From the IMG/VR virus record IMGVR_UViG_3300023181_000009, positions 1-53,656 of that record: a stretch of DNA of 53,656 bases; one strand, written 5' to 3'. Positions 35,038 to 41,787 of the stretch are shown here, piece by piece (the first letter of the stretch is position 1; each line of letters opens with the position of its first letter). The notes beneath the pieces are model-generated. The model searched no databases and had not been told where the DNA came from. It saw nothing but the letters and a program-made list of their open reading frames with translations. The translations under genes and the position numbers were made by a program. The DNA comes from a virus.

Positions 35038-35751
35038 TTATTTGTTTTTTTGGTTATATTTTTTAATTATAAAATCAATGCCTTTTTGATACACTACAGT
35101 TTTAAGGCTGATATTCACGCTGCCATCGGGTTTATTATATTTGCTTTCTATAACCCTGAAATAACCCGCGTCGATATATGTTTGATAAGGGGTGTTATTT
35201 TCGCGTAGTATTGATATATCCCTTAAGAACTCAAACAGTTTATTCCTACCTACACCTAAATTACAAACTTTAGCAACGTCCACCATATCAAATGCATCTT
35301 TACTGCCTGTTACCTGTTCGTAAAACTCAACCTTTGGTTTATTATCTTCTAATAACTTTTGTTGAGCCTCGATTTGTTCAGCTTGTTTAGCCGCCAACAT
35401 TAAAGCTTCTGAAAATGTTTGTGGTAAAGTGTGATTTTTAGACTTTAATTCTTTTTCGCATTGAATAAAGTATTGCCTTGCTATCTTACCTTTTTCAGTC
35501 CTGTGTATCATAGATATTTCTTTTGCCATATCTAAGTTAAAGGCATAATCTATAATATCAATTCTGCCGCCTTTTAAGTTGTCGTCTTTTTTGGAAACAA
35601 CCTCAATGTAGTCTTTACCCTCAGTAAACCCATACTCAAACATTCTTTTACACCATTTTGTAAATTCTGTTTTAATTTCTAAAAATTTGTGCAATTCTCT
35701 TGCTGAAATAACACCACCACTTTCGTTGTGCTTAATATTTATTAGTTCCAT
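35038..35751 (-). CDS. AntA/KilAC antirepressor (237 aa)
   Basis: Residues about 15-95 are the AntA/AntB domain (I-S-A-R-E-L-H-K-F-L, F-x-x-W-C-K-R, D-Y-I-E-V, L-D-M-A-K-E-I-S-M-I), and residues about 125-232 are the KilAC domain (F-Y-E-Q-V-T-G-S, V-A-K-V-C-N, F-E-F-L-R-D, P-Y-Q-T-Y-I-D-A-G-Y-F). Such proteins bind and neutralise phage repressors. Its mRNA leader ends in a pseudoknotted terminator just 12 bases before the ATG, so expression is likely set by attenuation, comparable in outline to RNA control of ant genes in P1 and P22. Confidence 0.85.
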   Translation of the reverse strand: MELINIKHNESGGVISARELHKFLEIKTEFTKWCKRMFEYGFTEGKDYIEVVSKKDDNLKGGRIDIIDYAFNLDMAKEISMIHRTEKGKIARQYFIQCEKELKSKNHTLPQTFSEALMLAAKQAEQIEAQQKLLEDNKPKVEFYEQVTGSKDAFDMVDVAKVCNLGVGRNKLFEFLRDISILRENNTPYQTYIDAGYFRVIESKYNKPDGSVNISLKTVVYQKGIDFIIKKYNQKNK

Positions 35752-35763
35752 AAAATATAAAAA

Positions 35764-35838
35764 CCCTTGAAATCCGAGGTCGTAGGCTCTTCATTCAAGG
35801 GAATTTTAATAATGTTTTTATTTGTAGCTACGACTCTA
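35764..35838 (-). ncRNA. Pseudoknot-terminator leader of the antirepressor gene
   Basis: On the minus strand the RNA starts near 35838 with the element GTCGTAG (35834-35828), followed by CTAC and an A-rich spacer. Then comes a terminator stem of eight perfect pairs (35794-35801 with 35764-35771) and a T-rich tail up to the ATG. The loop holds CTACGAC (35785-35779), perfectly complementary to the 5' element. A homologous element lies at 40974-41038. Confidence 0.7.
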
Positions 35839-35844
35839 CGAATA

Positions 35845-35877
35845 CAAATATATAAAAAGATTCATTACTTTAGCAAA
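35845..35877 (-). promoter_or_regulatory. Promoter of the antirepressor operon
   Basis: On the minus strand TTTG (35877-35874) is followed after 21 bp by TATATTTG (35852-35845), a close match to the Bacteroidota consensus. The 35864-35882 palindrome covers the -33 element. Confidence 0.65.
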
Positions 35878-35882
35878 GTAAT
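35864..35882. promoter_or_regulatory. Operator-like palindrome over the antirepressor promoter
   Basis: ATTACTTTAGCAAAGTAAT is a perfect 8-3-8 inverted repeat. It overlaps the -33 region of the leftward promoter and could block it when a dimer binds. Confidence 0.55.
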
Positions 35883-35907
35883 TTTCATGTAATAAGTTTT
35901 AAGGGGT

Positions 35908-35937
35908 AAAAACCGTGTAGCAATGCACGGTTTTTTT
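35908..35937. terminator. Strong bidirectional terminator
   Basis: AAAAACCGTG pairs with CACGGTTTTT around an eight-base loop, with seven T rightward and five T leftward. No rightward gene precedes it after 34240, so it ends either a short rightward RNA starting near 35875 or leftward transcripts coming from 36651. Confidence 0.75.
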
Positions 35938-35956
35938 GTTTGTATACGATATCATC

Positions 35957-35993
35957 CTAAAAATAGTATGGTTTCGTGCTAAAAATAGTATGG
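35957..35993. repeat. Tandem direct repeat upstream of the spanin promoter
   Basis: CTAAAAATAGTATGG occurs at 35957-35971 and 35979-35993, period 22 bp (two helical turns), about 40-70 bp upstream of the -7 element at 36029. Suggests two copies of a protein-binding site, possibly for a late activator. Confidence 0.6.
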
Positions 35994-36028
35994 CTTAATG
36001 GTAATATTATTTTGTTTAAGTATTTGAC

Positions 36029-36036
36029 TACCTTTG
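36029..36036 (+). promoter_or_regulatory. Spanin promoter (TACCTTTG)
   Basis: TACCTTTG, the same octamer as the endolysin promoter; TTTG at 36011-36014 lies 14 bp upstream, shorter than the usual spacing. Confidence 0.55.
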
Positions 36037-36057
36037 TTTAAACTAAAAAACAATATT

Positions 36058-36552
36058 ATGAAACGATTATTACTAACCATTTTGTTGACGATAACAATAT
36101 GGTCGTTAACATCCTGCGATATACAAAAGCAAGCATCAAAGACTAAAACCGATACGGACTTTAAAGAGCAAATAGAAACTACTGAAAAACGTGATGGTGG
36201 TATTGCTACATATATTCCACCGGCAAACATAGTTTATAGAGATACGACAATTTACGTACAAGGAACTAACGGCACGCAGCTTAAGGTAATATACGATAAA
36301 CAAGGAATAATTCAACAGGCAGACTGTAATGCAGCTTTAATCGAAGTTATTACAAAGTACAATAGCCAATTATTACAAACTACTAAGGAAAAAGAGAAAA
36401 CTAAGACAGAGGAATTTAATACAACATGGGTATTATACCTAATTGGGGGCGTTGTGTTGATGTTTTCTATAGTAATATTCCTTATGTACCGTACTATAAA
36501 TAAAAATTCCGATAACGTTGCGGAATTGATTAATGCTATTAAAAATAAATAA
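36058..36552 (+). CDS. Probable unimolecular spanin (164 aa)
   Basis: N-terminal lipoprotein signal with lipobox L-T-S-C (Cys 20), a mature region of about 100 residues rich in charged helix (E-K-E-K-T-K-T-E-E), and a single C-terminal transmembrane helix (about 123-143) followed by 20 polar residues. Outer-membrane lipid anchor plus inner-membrane helix in one chain is the defining topology of u-spanins such as T1 gp11, which fuse the two membranes after peptidoglycan is degraded. It stands alone on the plus strand, with its own promoter and terminator. I take ATG 36058; a TTG at 36034 lies within the promoter. Confidence 0.75.
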   Translation: MKRLLLTILLTITIWSLTSCDIQKQASKTKTDTDFKEQIETTEKRDGGIATYIPPANIVYRDTTIYVQGTNGTQLKVIYDKQGIIQQADCNAALIEVITKYNSQLLQTTKEKEKTKTEEFNTTWVLYLIGGVVLMFSIVIFLMYRTINKNSDNVAELINAIKNK

Positions 36553-36617
36553 GTATATTTACACCCTATTGTTTTTTTGTTATTTTCTATTCAAACTATT
36601 TATTGTTTTTTGTCTTT

Positions 36618-36654
36618 AGTCCCGAAGTACTCCCATGCTTCGGGACTTTTTTAT
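36618..36654 (+). terminator. Terminator after spanin gene
   Basis: AGTCCCGAAG pairs with CTTCGGGACT (stem 36618-36627 with 36638-36647), followed by six T. No T-run on the minus strand, so it is directional. Confidence 0.85.
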
Positions 36655-36848
36655 TTCCTCTTTTTCTTTTTAGGTTTTAAATGTGTCATTTTATTTCTAA
36701 TCTTACCACTACCTTTAGTTTCTATAGCTTTTAAAGATTCAATAATTGCATTAGAAGTTTCAATTATACTTTCTACAATTCGGCTTTCTTTAGCATACCT
36801 ATCTATTTCGCATAAATAAGGGTTCTCATAATTTCCTTTACTACTCAT
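36651..36848 (-). CDS. Small hypothetical protein with basic tail (65 aa)
   Basis: A helical body (about residues 15-45) with an end made almost entirely of Lys/Arg (K-P-K-K-K-K-R-K). The tail could bind nucleic acid. The stop lies at the foot of the spanin terminator. Confidence 0.6.
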   Translation of the reverse strand: MSSKGNYENPYLCEIDRYAKESRIVESIIETSNAIIESLKAIETKGSGKIRNKMTHLKPKKKKRK

Positions 36849-36866
36849 AATTAAATGGTTTTTATT

Positions 36867-36968
36867 TTATATTTTATGTGCAGCTATAATTAAAGCTATT
36901 CCTAAAAATAATGCAAATATTATTAACGCGCAGCCGGAAGCATCTGGACCTATTTTATTTTTACTCAT
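36867..36968 (-). CDS. Very small membrane protein (33 aa)
   Basis: One transmembrane helix at about residues 12-29 (CALIIFALFLGIALIIAA). The ATG overlaps the stop of the upstream gene (ATGA), which supports real translation. Confidence 0.55.
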   Translation of the reverse strand: MSKNKIGPDASGCALIIFALFLGIALIIAAHKI

Positions 36969-37153
36969 GACATTTTATCTTTATTGATTAATTTAAGGTT
37001 TTCGGCATCGTAATCGCGTTTCATGGCATCTTTATAATCTGATATTTTAACGGTTATATACCAGTATATATTTAGCAATATAAATCCCCATGCTATAATT
37101 CCGCTAATTATTAAGAAACGCCAGTACCATGATAGGTTTGTTAGTTCATCCAT
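36965..37153 (-). CDS. Small membrane protein (62 aa)
   Basis: Transmembrane helix at about residues 11-35, then a charged helix (KISDYKDAMKRDYDAENLKL). Start overlaps the upstream gene by eight bases. Unknown role. Confidence 0.6.
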   Translation of the reverse strand: MDELTNLSWYWRFLIISGIIAWGFILLNIYWYITVKISDYKDAMKRDYDAENLKLINKDKMS

Positions 37154-37535
37154 GTTTGTATAATTTAAGTAGTTGTGTGACCTTTAAAAGCTTTCTTGAT
37201 AGTTCTTCATGTTCTCTTTCCAATGTTTTAATGAATAGCTCATTATTATCAATTTCCTGTAAAGCTTTTAAACTGCTTATACCGCCATCATCTATTACTT
37301 CAATAAATTCTTTACTTGCTTTTATGGGTTTTAATTCTTCTTTATAGCCAATATGTAGATTGTGAAATGAAGCAAACTTTTCTAACTGGGTATAAACTTC
37401 GTTATCGTCTACATGGTTTTTATAAACACCCGATTCCTTCGCTTTGCCTATTAAAAACTTTCGGTCTTTAGTTCCGTATCGCTCAATAATAGACTTTAGC
37501 AATTCTCTTTTTATAGCTGTTGATTTATCTTCCAT
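37146..37535 (-). CDS. Hypothetical protein with C-terminal coiled coil (129 aa)
   Basis: N-terminal part basic with a R-Y-G-T-K-D-R-K-F pattern; residues about 97-127 form a coiled coil (LEREHEELSRKLLKVTQLL). Overlaps the AP2-like gene by 11 bases. Confidence 0.6.
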   Translation of the reverse strand: MEDKSTAIKRELLKSIIERYGTKDRKFLIGKAKESGVYKNHVDDNEVYTQLEKFASFHNLHIGYKEELKPIKASKEFIEVIDDGGISSLKALQEIDNNELFIKTLEREHEELSRKLLKVTQLLKLYKHG

Positions 37536-37968
37536 TCATTTTACTTTCTAATGTTATTTCGCTAAATTCAAAGTAAGGCTTTTTAGGCTTTTTATGTATT
37601 GGGTATATAGGGTTTAAATTTATCTTGTCAATTACAGATCTTTTATAATAAAGGTTATAATTATATCTGTAAGGTTTTAGCTTTATTTGAAAAACTATGT
37701 GTTTGGCCTGTGAAACATTTACTCCTAAAACCTTTGATACTTTGTGTATAGAATAGTCATCAGTAAGTAATTTAAAATTAACCGCTTCTAATCCTATATC
37801 AACTCTTCTAACATCATAAGATTTGGCTGCTTTTATTTCTGTATCGCAAAACCTTGAAACCCATCTTACCCCTGTAAATACATGCATTGCGTACCATCTT
37901 TCTTTAATTACGCCTCTATATTTAATAATCTTAAAATATACACCTCTATAAATTAATGATTTTGGCAT
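37525..37968 (-). CDS. AP2-like DNA-binding domain protein (147 aa)
   Basis: Residues about 8-68 follow the AP2/ERF plan: Y-R-G-V at the start, W-Y-A-M-H on a strand, a D-T-E-I-K-A-A-K-S-Y-D helix, and ending in A-V-N-F. AP2 domains occur in phage homing endonucleases, next to HNH modules, but here no nuclease motif is visible; the second half is basic and contains a helix-turn-helix-like segment (K-V-L-G-V-N-V-S-Q-A-K-H-I-V). A DNA-binding regulator or nuclease remnant. Confidence 0.65.
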   Translation of the reverse strand: MPKSLIYRGVYFKIIKYRGVIKERWYAMHVFTGVRWVSRFCDTEIKAAKSYDVRRVDIGLEAVNFKLLTDDYSIHKVSKVLGVNVSQAKHIVFQIKLKPYRYNYNLYYKRSVIDKINLNPIYPIHKKPKKPYFEFSEITLESKMNGR

Positions 37969-37970
37969 AC

Positions 37971-38156
37971 TTAATAAACTATTAAACTTAAAAGCAATAA
38001 TAAAGCCGATACAGCCGTAAACACAAATGAGAAGCGCATATCTTCAAGTGTTGCGCCTTTTGTCCTGTATGCTCCTATAAATAAGCCTAAGCCTATTATA
38101 AAAGCAACCACTAATGCTAACTTAAGCATTAGTGGACTGTTTACTATAAGTTCCAT
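37971..38156 (-). CDS. Small membrane protein (61 aa)
   Basis: Two transmembrane helices (about 9-29 and 42-60) with a short charged loop. Its ATG overlaps the upstream stop (TAATG). Confidence 0.6.
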   Translation of the reverse strand: MELIVNSPLMLKLALVVAFIIGLGLFIGAYRTKGATLEDMRFSFVFTAVSALLLLLSLIVY

Positions 38157-38296
38157 TATGGATTAAGTGTTTTTAATGTGGATATAGCAATATTCATAGC
38201 TTCTGTTAAATCTCGTGGATGTGTCATAGGTATTTCAGCACCCATACGCCAATTTTGATGCTTTTCTAAAATCCTAATTTCTTGTTTTAAGTCCAT
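38156..38296 (-). CDS. Small hypothetical protein (46 aa)
   Basis: Helical soluble protein, too short for routine calling but joined by a TAATG overlap to the next gene. Contains M-T-H-P-R-D-L-T-E-A-M. Confidence 0.55.
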   Translation of the reverse strand: MDLKQEIRILEKHQNWRMGAEIPMTHPRDLTEAMNIAISTLKTLNP

Positions 38297-38299
38297 AAT

Positions 38300-38557
38300 T
38301 TAGTTAGTTAAATATACCGATAGGTTTTCTACAAATGGAACTGTTTTAATACCGCATTCTCTTTGGTATTCAGCACAACCAACACTGCCTGTAGAAAAGT
38401 CACTATTTTTTTTTGCTTTCAATACTACAGCAGTTTCACGAGTTAGCATATTATCATGCCACCCAATATATAATACTTCTTTAGTTAAAAAGTTTTGTAC
38501 CTTTTTATATTCTGCTTCGTTTGTAACTATTACAGAAATCCCTTTTTGTTTACTCAT
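38300..38557 (-). CDS. Hypothetical protein (85 aa)
   Basis: Small alpha/beta protein with a V-I-V-T-N strand start and two cysteines separated by six residues (C-A-E-Y-Q-R-E-C). Not recognised. Confidence 0.6.
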   Translation of the reverse strand: MSKQKGISVIVTNEAEYKKVQNFLTKEVLYIGWHDNMLTRETAVVLKAKKNSDFSTGSVGCAEYQRECGIKTVPFVENLSVYLTN

Positions 38558-38565
38558 GATTAATT

Positions 38566-38880
38566 CTATTTACAAGGTAATTTATTAATTTGTCTAACCT
38601 GTACGTATTTATCCCAACCCTTTGTTTCAAAGTTATAATTGTAATGTGTAGCAATTTCATAATGCTTACCATCGCTTGCTGTGCCTGAAATTACCGTGTC
38701 CATTCCATACTCTTCTCTGCAATGAACACCTATTTTAATAGTTCCTGTAGTTGTTGTAACAGTAAGCGTGTTATTAATTGTAGGCTGTGTGCCGGGACTT
38801 AAATTATTATCAAATCCAGTTTGTTGCGCGGTCATGTTTAATGCTGTAAATAGCATTGCTGTAATAAAAAGTGTTTTCAT
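38566..38880 (-). CDS. Secreted hypothetical protein (104 aa)
   Basis: Type I signal peptide (residues 1-18, cleavage after M-T-A). The mature part is Thr-rich and beta-structured with two cysteines. An exported protein in the leftward early operon is unusual and suggests action in the host periplasm. Confidence 0.65.
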   Translation of the reverse strand: MKTLFITAMLFTALNMTAQQTGFDNNLSPGTQPTINNTLTVTTTTGTIKIGVHCREEYGMDTVISGTASDGKHYEIATHYNYNFETKGWDKYVQVRQINKLPCK

Positions 38881-38882
38881 TA

Positions 38883-39011
38883 TTAATCGTTTTTAAATTG
38901 TTGATGTTGAAAGTAAAAAGCAAGAACCGCACTAATGAAAAGTAAAAAGGCTAAAAAGGCACATATAAAAATACATATTTCCTTTGCGTTTTTATATTCT
39001 AAGTTTGTCAT
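38883..39011 (-). CDS. Very small membrane protein (42 aa)
   Basis: A single long hydrophobic helix (about 11-33), preceded by a short polar N terminus and a polar Q/N-rich tail. Located between two genes with no other reading frame in that gap. Confidence 0.55.
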   Translation of the reverse strand: MTNLEYKNAKEICIFICAFLAFLLFISAVLAFYFQHQQFKND

Positions 39012-39013
39012 AA

Positions 39014-39826
39014 TTAATCGTTTTTCAGCGTTATTGGTTCGCCTTTGTATAGTTTAAAATCTGATTTATCAAAAGAATCATATTCTCCGTGTCTTAAATT
39101 AGTGTAATCAGGAGATGTATAAATCATAGTTCCAAGAAACTTATCATAGTATTGATTTCCGATTGGATTACTCAAAACTAAATACGGTTTTCCATGACCC
39201 TTATGTTCAAGTATATTTGATTTAGACCAATCTATACTTTCAGGTTCTTTGGCGTGTTCATTTTCCTTAAGCACTAAGCGTTTAAAGTCTTCGGTGGATA
39301 GTAAAATATAATCTTCTTTTTTGCGGAAAGTAGTTTCTAAACCGCTTGTTACGTAAATAATAGGATGTTTTTCGGATCTATCTATATAATCGTAAATATT
39401 GGTGTTTACCCACTCTATAATTTCATAGTTATCAGCTTTAACACACCACTTTTCAGGCAATTCAGTAAGTTCTTTATTTACCGGCGCATCGTTACAATTA
39501 GCTACTTCATCAGTATTAACTTCAATGTTGTTTATTTCCTGCATAAAATCAGATCCTTTTTCCAATATATTAATCTTACGTTCAAGTGCCTTTACACGCT
39601 TGTTTAATGAGGGTTTAAGAAACTTTGAAGCAGAAAATATACAATATGTGTTTGGTATAGAAACAACAAGAGTAAAATTATATTCAGCGTGTTTAATAGC
39701 GTAAAAACCATGCTTAAACTTTGGATTATATCCGTATGTGTCTTTAAATAATTTATTTATACCCTTAGCCTCTTTTTTAGTTTTGATGTGTATAACATCA
39801 TTTGGTTTTAAATCTGTAATTTTCAT
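39014..39826 (-). CDS. Hypothetical protein (270 aa)
   Basis: The longest unrecognised protein of the leftward block. It has an alpha/beta N-terminal domain, a short coiled coil (about 82-96), a middle domain with a W-C-V-K strand and a C-terminal domain. It looks modular but I can assign none of it. Confidence 0.65.
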   Translation of the reverse strand: MKITDLKPNDVIHIKTKKEAKGINKLFKDTYGYNPKFKHGFYAIKHAEYNFTLVVSIPNTYCIFSASKFLKPSLNKRVKALERKINILEKGSDFMQEINNIEVNTDEVANCNDAPVNKELTELPEKWCVKADNYEIIEWVNTNIYDYIDRSEKHPIIYVTSGLETTFRKKEDYILLSTEDFKRLVLKENEHAKEPESIDWSKSNILEHKGHGKPYLVLSNPIGNQYYDKFLGTMIYTSPDYTNLRHGEYDSFDKSDFKLYKGEPITLKND

Positions 39827-39836
39827 TGTTTTTGTT

Positions 39837-40034
39837 TTAAGTGTTTTTATAACTGTGAAATCCTTTTTGAAAGCTGCTGTAAGTCCATCCTTTAATTTGT
39901 TTCATATATATAAATGCTTTAAATGTCATTTGCCTAACCATTATTATATCGTCTTTAAAAGCTACTACATCAACTATAGTTTCAGCAGGTGTTTTTAAAA
40001 ATAGATGGTCTTTGTTAGCTTTTGGTAGTGCCAT
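39837..40034 (-). CDS. Small hypothetical protein (65 aa)
   Basis: Basic small protein with V-V-A-F-K-D-D-I-I-M-V-R-Q strands. Overlaps the upstream gene by 20 bases. Not recognised. Confidence 0.6.
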   Translation of the reverse strand: MALPKANKDHLFLKTPAETIVDVVAFKDDIIMVRQMTFKAFIYMKQIKGWTYSSFQKGFHSYKNT

Positions 40035-40311
40035 TACATCTGTTTATTTCATGTTTAATGTGATTTATAGACCTCCAACATGCATTAAATCCATTAGGTG
40101 TTTTACCTTTGTCATCTAATATATTAAACACAGCATCCTTATTTTTGTTTTGTGCCATTAAAACCCATAACCCTTTATATTTAAAATGAATATTACCATA
40201 GTATAAATCCTTTTTAGGTAGCCCATCATTAAGCATATCAATAAGGATATTTGCATTCTCAATAACAATAGATTCATCAAACGCATCTAAAAGGTTTAAC
40301 TGGGAACTCAT
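40015..40311 (-). CDS. Hypothetical protein (98 aa)
   Basis: Starts M-S-S-Q-L-N-L-L-D-A-F, helical, ending in a basic Cys-containing helix. Coupled to both neighbours by short overlaps. Function unknown. Confidence 0.6.
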   Translation of the reverse strand: MSSQLNLLDAFDESIVIENANILIDMLNDGLPKKDLYYGNIHFKYKGLWVLMAQNKNKDAVFNILDDKGKTPNGFNACWRSINHIKHEINRCNGTTKS

Positions 40312-40622
40312 CTTTTAATTGTTCCGTTTAAATATTCCGTTATTTCTTCTTTGGTAAAAGTTACATCCGAATCAAATCCATCTTTTAATACGAATATGTC
40401 GGTAATTGTTATAGTTTCTATTTCTGAAATGTCGTAATCTAAAAAATCATCATAAATTTCATATACAGTATTAACTTTAACTTCAACATCAATGTAAACA
40501 CATAACTCATATTCGTTATATATTCCAGTTAAAGATAAACTTTGCTTTTCCAAGTTATTGTTATCGAAAACCTCGTTTATATCTTCAAGGTTCTTAAGTA
40601 GGTTTTGTTTTATAGTTTGCAT
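40308..40622 (-). CDS. Hypothetical protein (104 aa)
   Basis: Acidic alpha/beta protein. I place the start at ATG 40622, directly after the stop of the yopX-like gene; the longer frame would overlap that gene. Not recognised. Confidence 0.6.
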   Translation of the reverse strand: MQTIKQNLLKNLEDINEVFDNNNLEKQSLSLTGIYNEYELCVYIDVEVKVNTVYEIYDDFLDYDISEIETITITDIFVLKDGFDSDVTFTKEEITEYLNGTIKR

Positions 40623-40626
40623 AACC

Positions 40627-40962
40627 TTAATTTTTATCGTGAATAGTACCAACCACTTCTAACCATTTTTCGCAGTCCTTCAATTCCTGAACTTCAACGC
40701 ATGGGAATCTAATTACAAATTGGCAAGTGTCCTGATACCATTCTATAACACCACCATCTTTGCTTTTATCTCCTACATAAACATCTTTGCCGTTAATGTC
40801 TTTTTTGCCTGTGAATTGCATTAATTCAAGTTGATAGTAATCTCCATCAGTATCAAATTTACCTGCATGAAATCCATTATCCTTCTCGTACTTTATTTTA
40901 AACTGACCAACGTAAAGCATTTTATTATTTAGCTTATCAAACGCCCTAAACTTAATGTCCAT
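40627..40962 (-). CDS. yopX: YopX family protein (111 aa)
   Basis: The N terminus K-F-R-A-F-D, the central Q-F-T-G-K-K-D-I-N-G-K-D-V-Y-V-G-D and the C-terminal E-V-V-G-T-I-H-D are the YopX signature. YopX proteins are common in phage early regions; their role is unknown. The gene is preceded by a pseudoknot-terminator leader homologous to that of the antirepressor gene. Confidence 0.85.
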   Translation of the reverse strand: MDIKFRAFDKLNNKMLYVGQFKIKYEKDNGFHAGKFDTDGDYYQLELMQFTGKKDINGKDVYVGDKSKDGGVIEWYQDTCQFVIRFPCVEVQELKDCEKWLEVVGTIHDKN

Positions 40963-40973
40963 AAAAATAAAAA

Positions 40974-41038
40974 CCCCAAAAGCAACGGTGGTAGTCGAAT
41001 ACTTAAGGGGAATTTGTTATACTGTTAGTAGCTACCAC
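40974..41038 (-). ncRNA. Pseudoknot-terminator leader of the yopX gene
   Basis: On the minus strand GTGGTAG (41038-41032) is followed by CTAC, an A-rich spacer and AATTCCCC, then a terminator stem (41007-41010 with 40974-40977, plus three pairs after a 2x2 internal loop) and a T-rich tail. The loop contains CTACCAC (40994-40988), complementary to the 5' element, 37 bases away. The upstream gene ends at 41061, and no clear promoter lies between. Confidence 0.7.
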
Positions 41039-41060
41039 ACTACATTTATAACTTTTAAAA

Positions 41061-41522
41061 CTATATTTTATATTTATCTTTTACATCTTTAAGGCTAACC
41101 TTTATCAACTTATTTTCTTCTGCACTTCTCAATTTATTAAGGTTTTCTATTTGCTTTGTTAAATTTTCTATTACGTTTTTTATAGGCTCATTTTCATCAT
41201 TTGGCAGAAAATAACTTTGCTCATCATATTCAGATAATTGCCCCTTCATACCTTCCATGTCTTCCGCAATAAACCTGTTGTCTTTACGCAAGCCAACTAT
41301 TCTTAAAGTTTTTGCCTCGTTAAATACTGACCCATGTTTTTCTACAAAGAAAGGTGTAAACTCTGTATTGTACTTTATGTAATCATCTATAGACTTTTTA
41401 GCCGAAGCATAAGACTTTTTAGTTTCCTGTCTATCATATTTATCTGATACAGAATAAAAATTCTCGTTATCCGTATCAAAAAATATTTCAAATCCTCTGT
41501 AATTTTCTATTAGTGTTTTCAT
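41061..41522 (-). CDS. Hypothetical protein (153 aa)
   Basis: Charged alpha/beta protein with a C-terminal coiled coil (about 108-145). Unrecognised. Located at the 5' end of a leftward cluster upstream of the yopX leader. Confidence 0.6.
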   Translation of the reverse strand: MKTLIENYRGFEIFFDTDNENFYSVSDKYDRQETKKSYASAKKSIDDYIKYNTEFTPFFVEKHGSVFNEAKTLRIVGLRKDNRFIAEDMEGMKGQLSEYDEQSYFLPNDENEPIKNVIENLTKQIENLNKLRSAEENKLIKVSLKDVKDKYKI

Positions 41523-41524
41523 AT

Positions 41525-41782
41525 CTATTGTTTTAGTGAGTTTATAATATTCTCAACTTCTGTAATCCTGTTTAAGCAGTCTTCAACTCCTGTAGATGGC
41601 TTAATTGACTTATTTAAAAAGCCTCTAAGTGCAGTTTTAATAGTAGGGTAATAAAAGTTGTCAGTAAATTCGTAAGGCTCTTTAGAACCATCCTTTTTAT
41701 TTTCCTTTTCCCTTGTTTCAAAAAATTGAAGTATAACATTGTTTTCGTCTGTTATAATCCTGTAATTTTCGTTTAGTTCCAT
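41525..41782 (-). CDS. Hypothetical protein (85 aa)
   Basis: Contains an N-terminal Y-R-I-I-T-D-E-N-N-V-I-L-Q-F strand pair, D-N-F-Y-Y-P-T-I-K-T-A-L-R-G-F and a C-terminal helix. The aromatic 'tyrosine-pair then helix' pattern occurs in small phage proteins of unknown function. Confidence 0.65.
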   Translation of the reverse strand: MELNENYRIITDENNVILQFFETREKENKKDGSKEPYEFTDNFYYPTIKTALRGFLNKSIKPSTGVEDCLNRITEVENIINSLKQ

Positions 41783-41787
41783 TTTAT

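Noticed and set aside
35957-35993. Attachment site or insertion-sequence end
   Set aside because: No integrase or transposase and no inverted ends; a pair of protein-binding sites is simpler.
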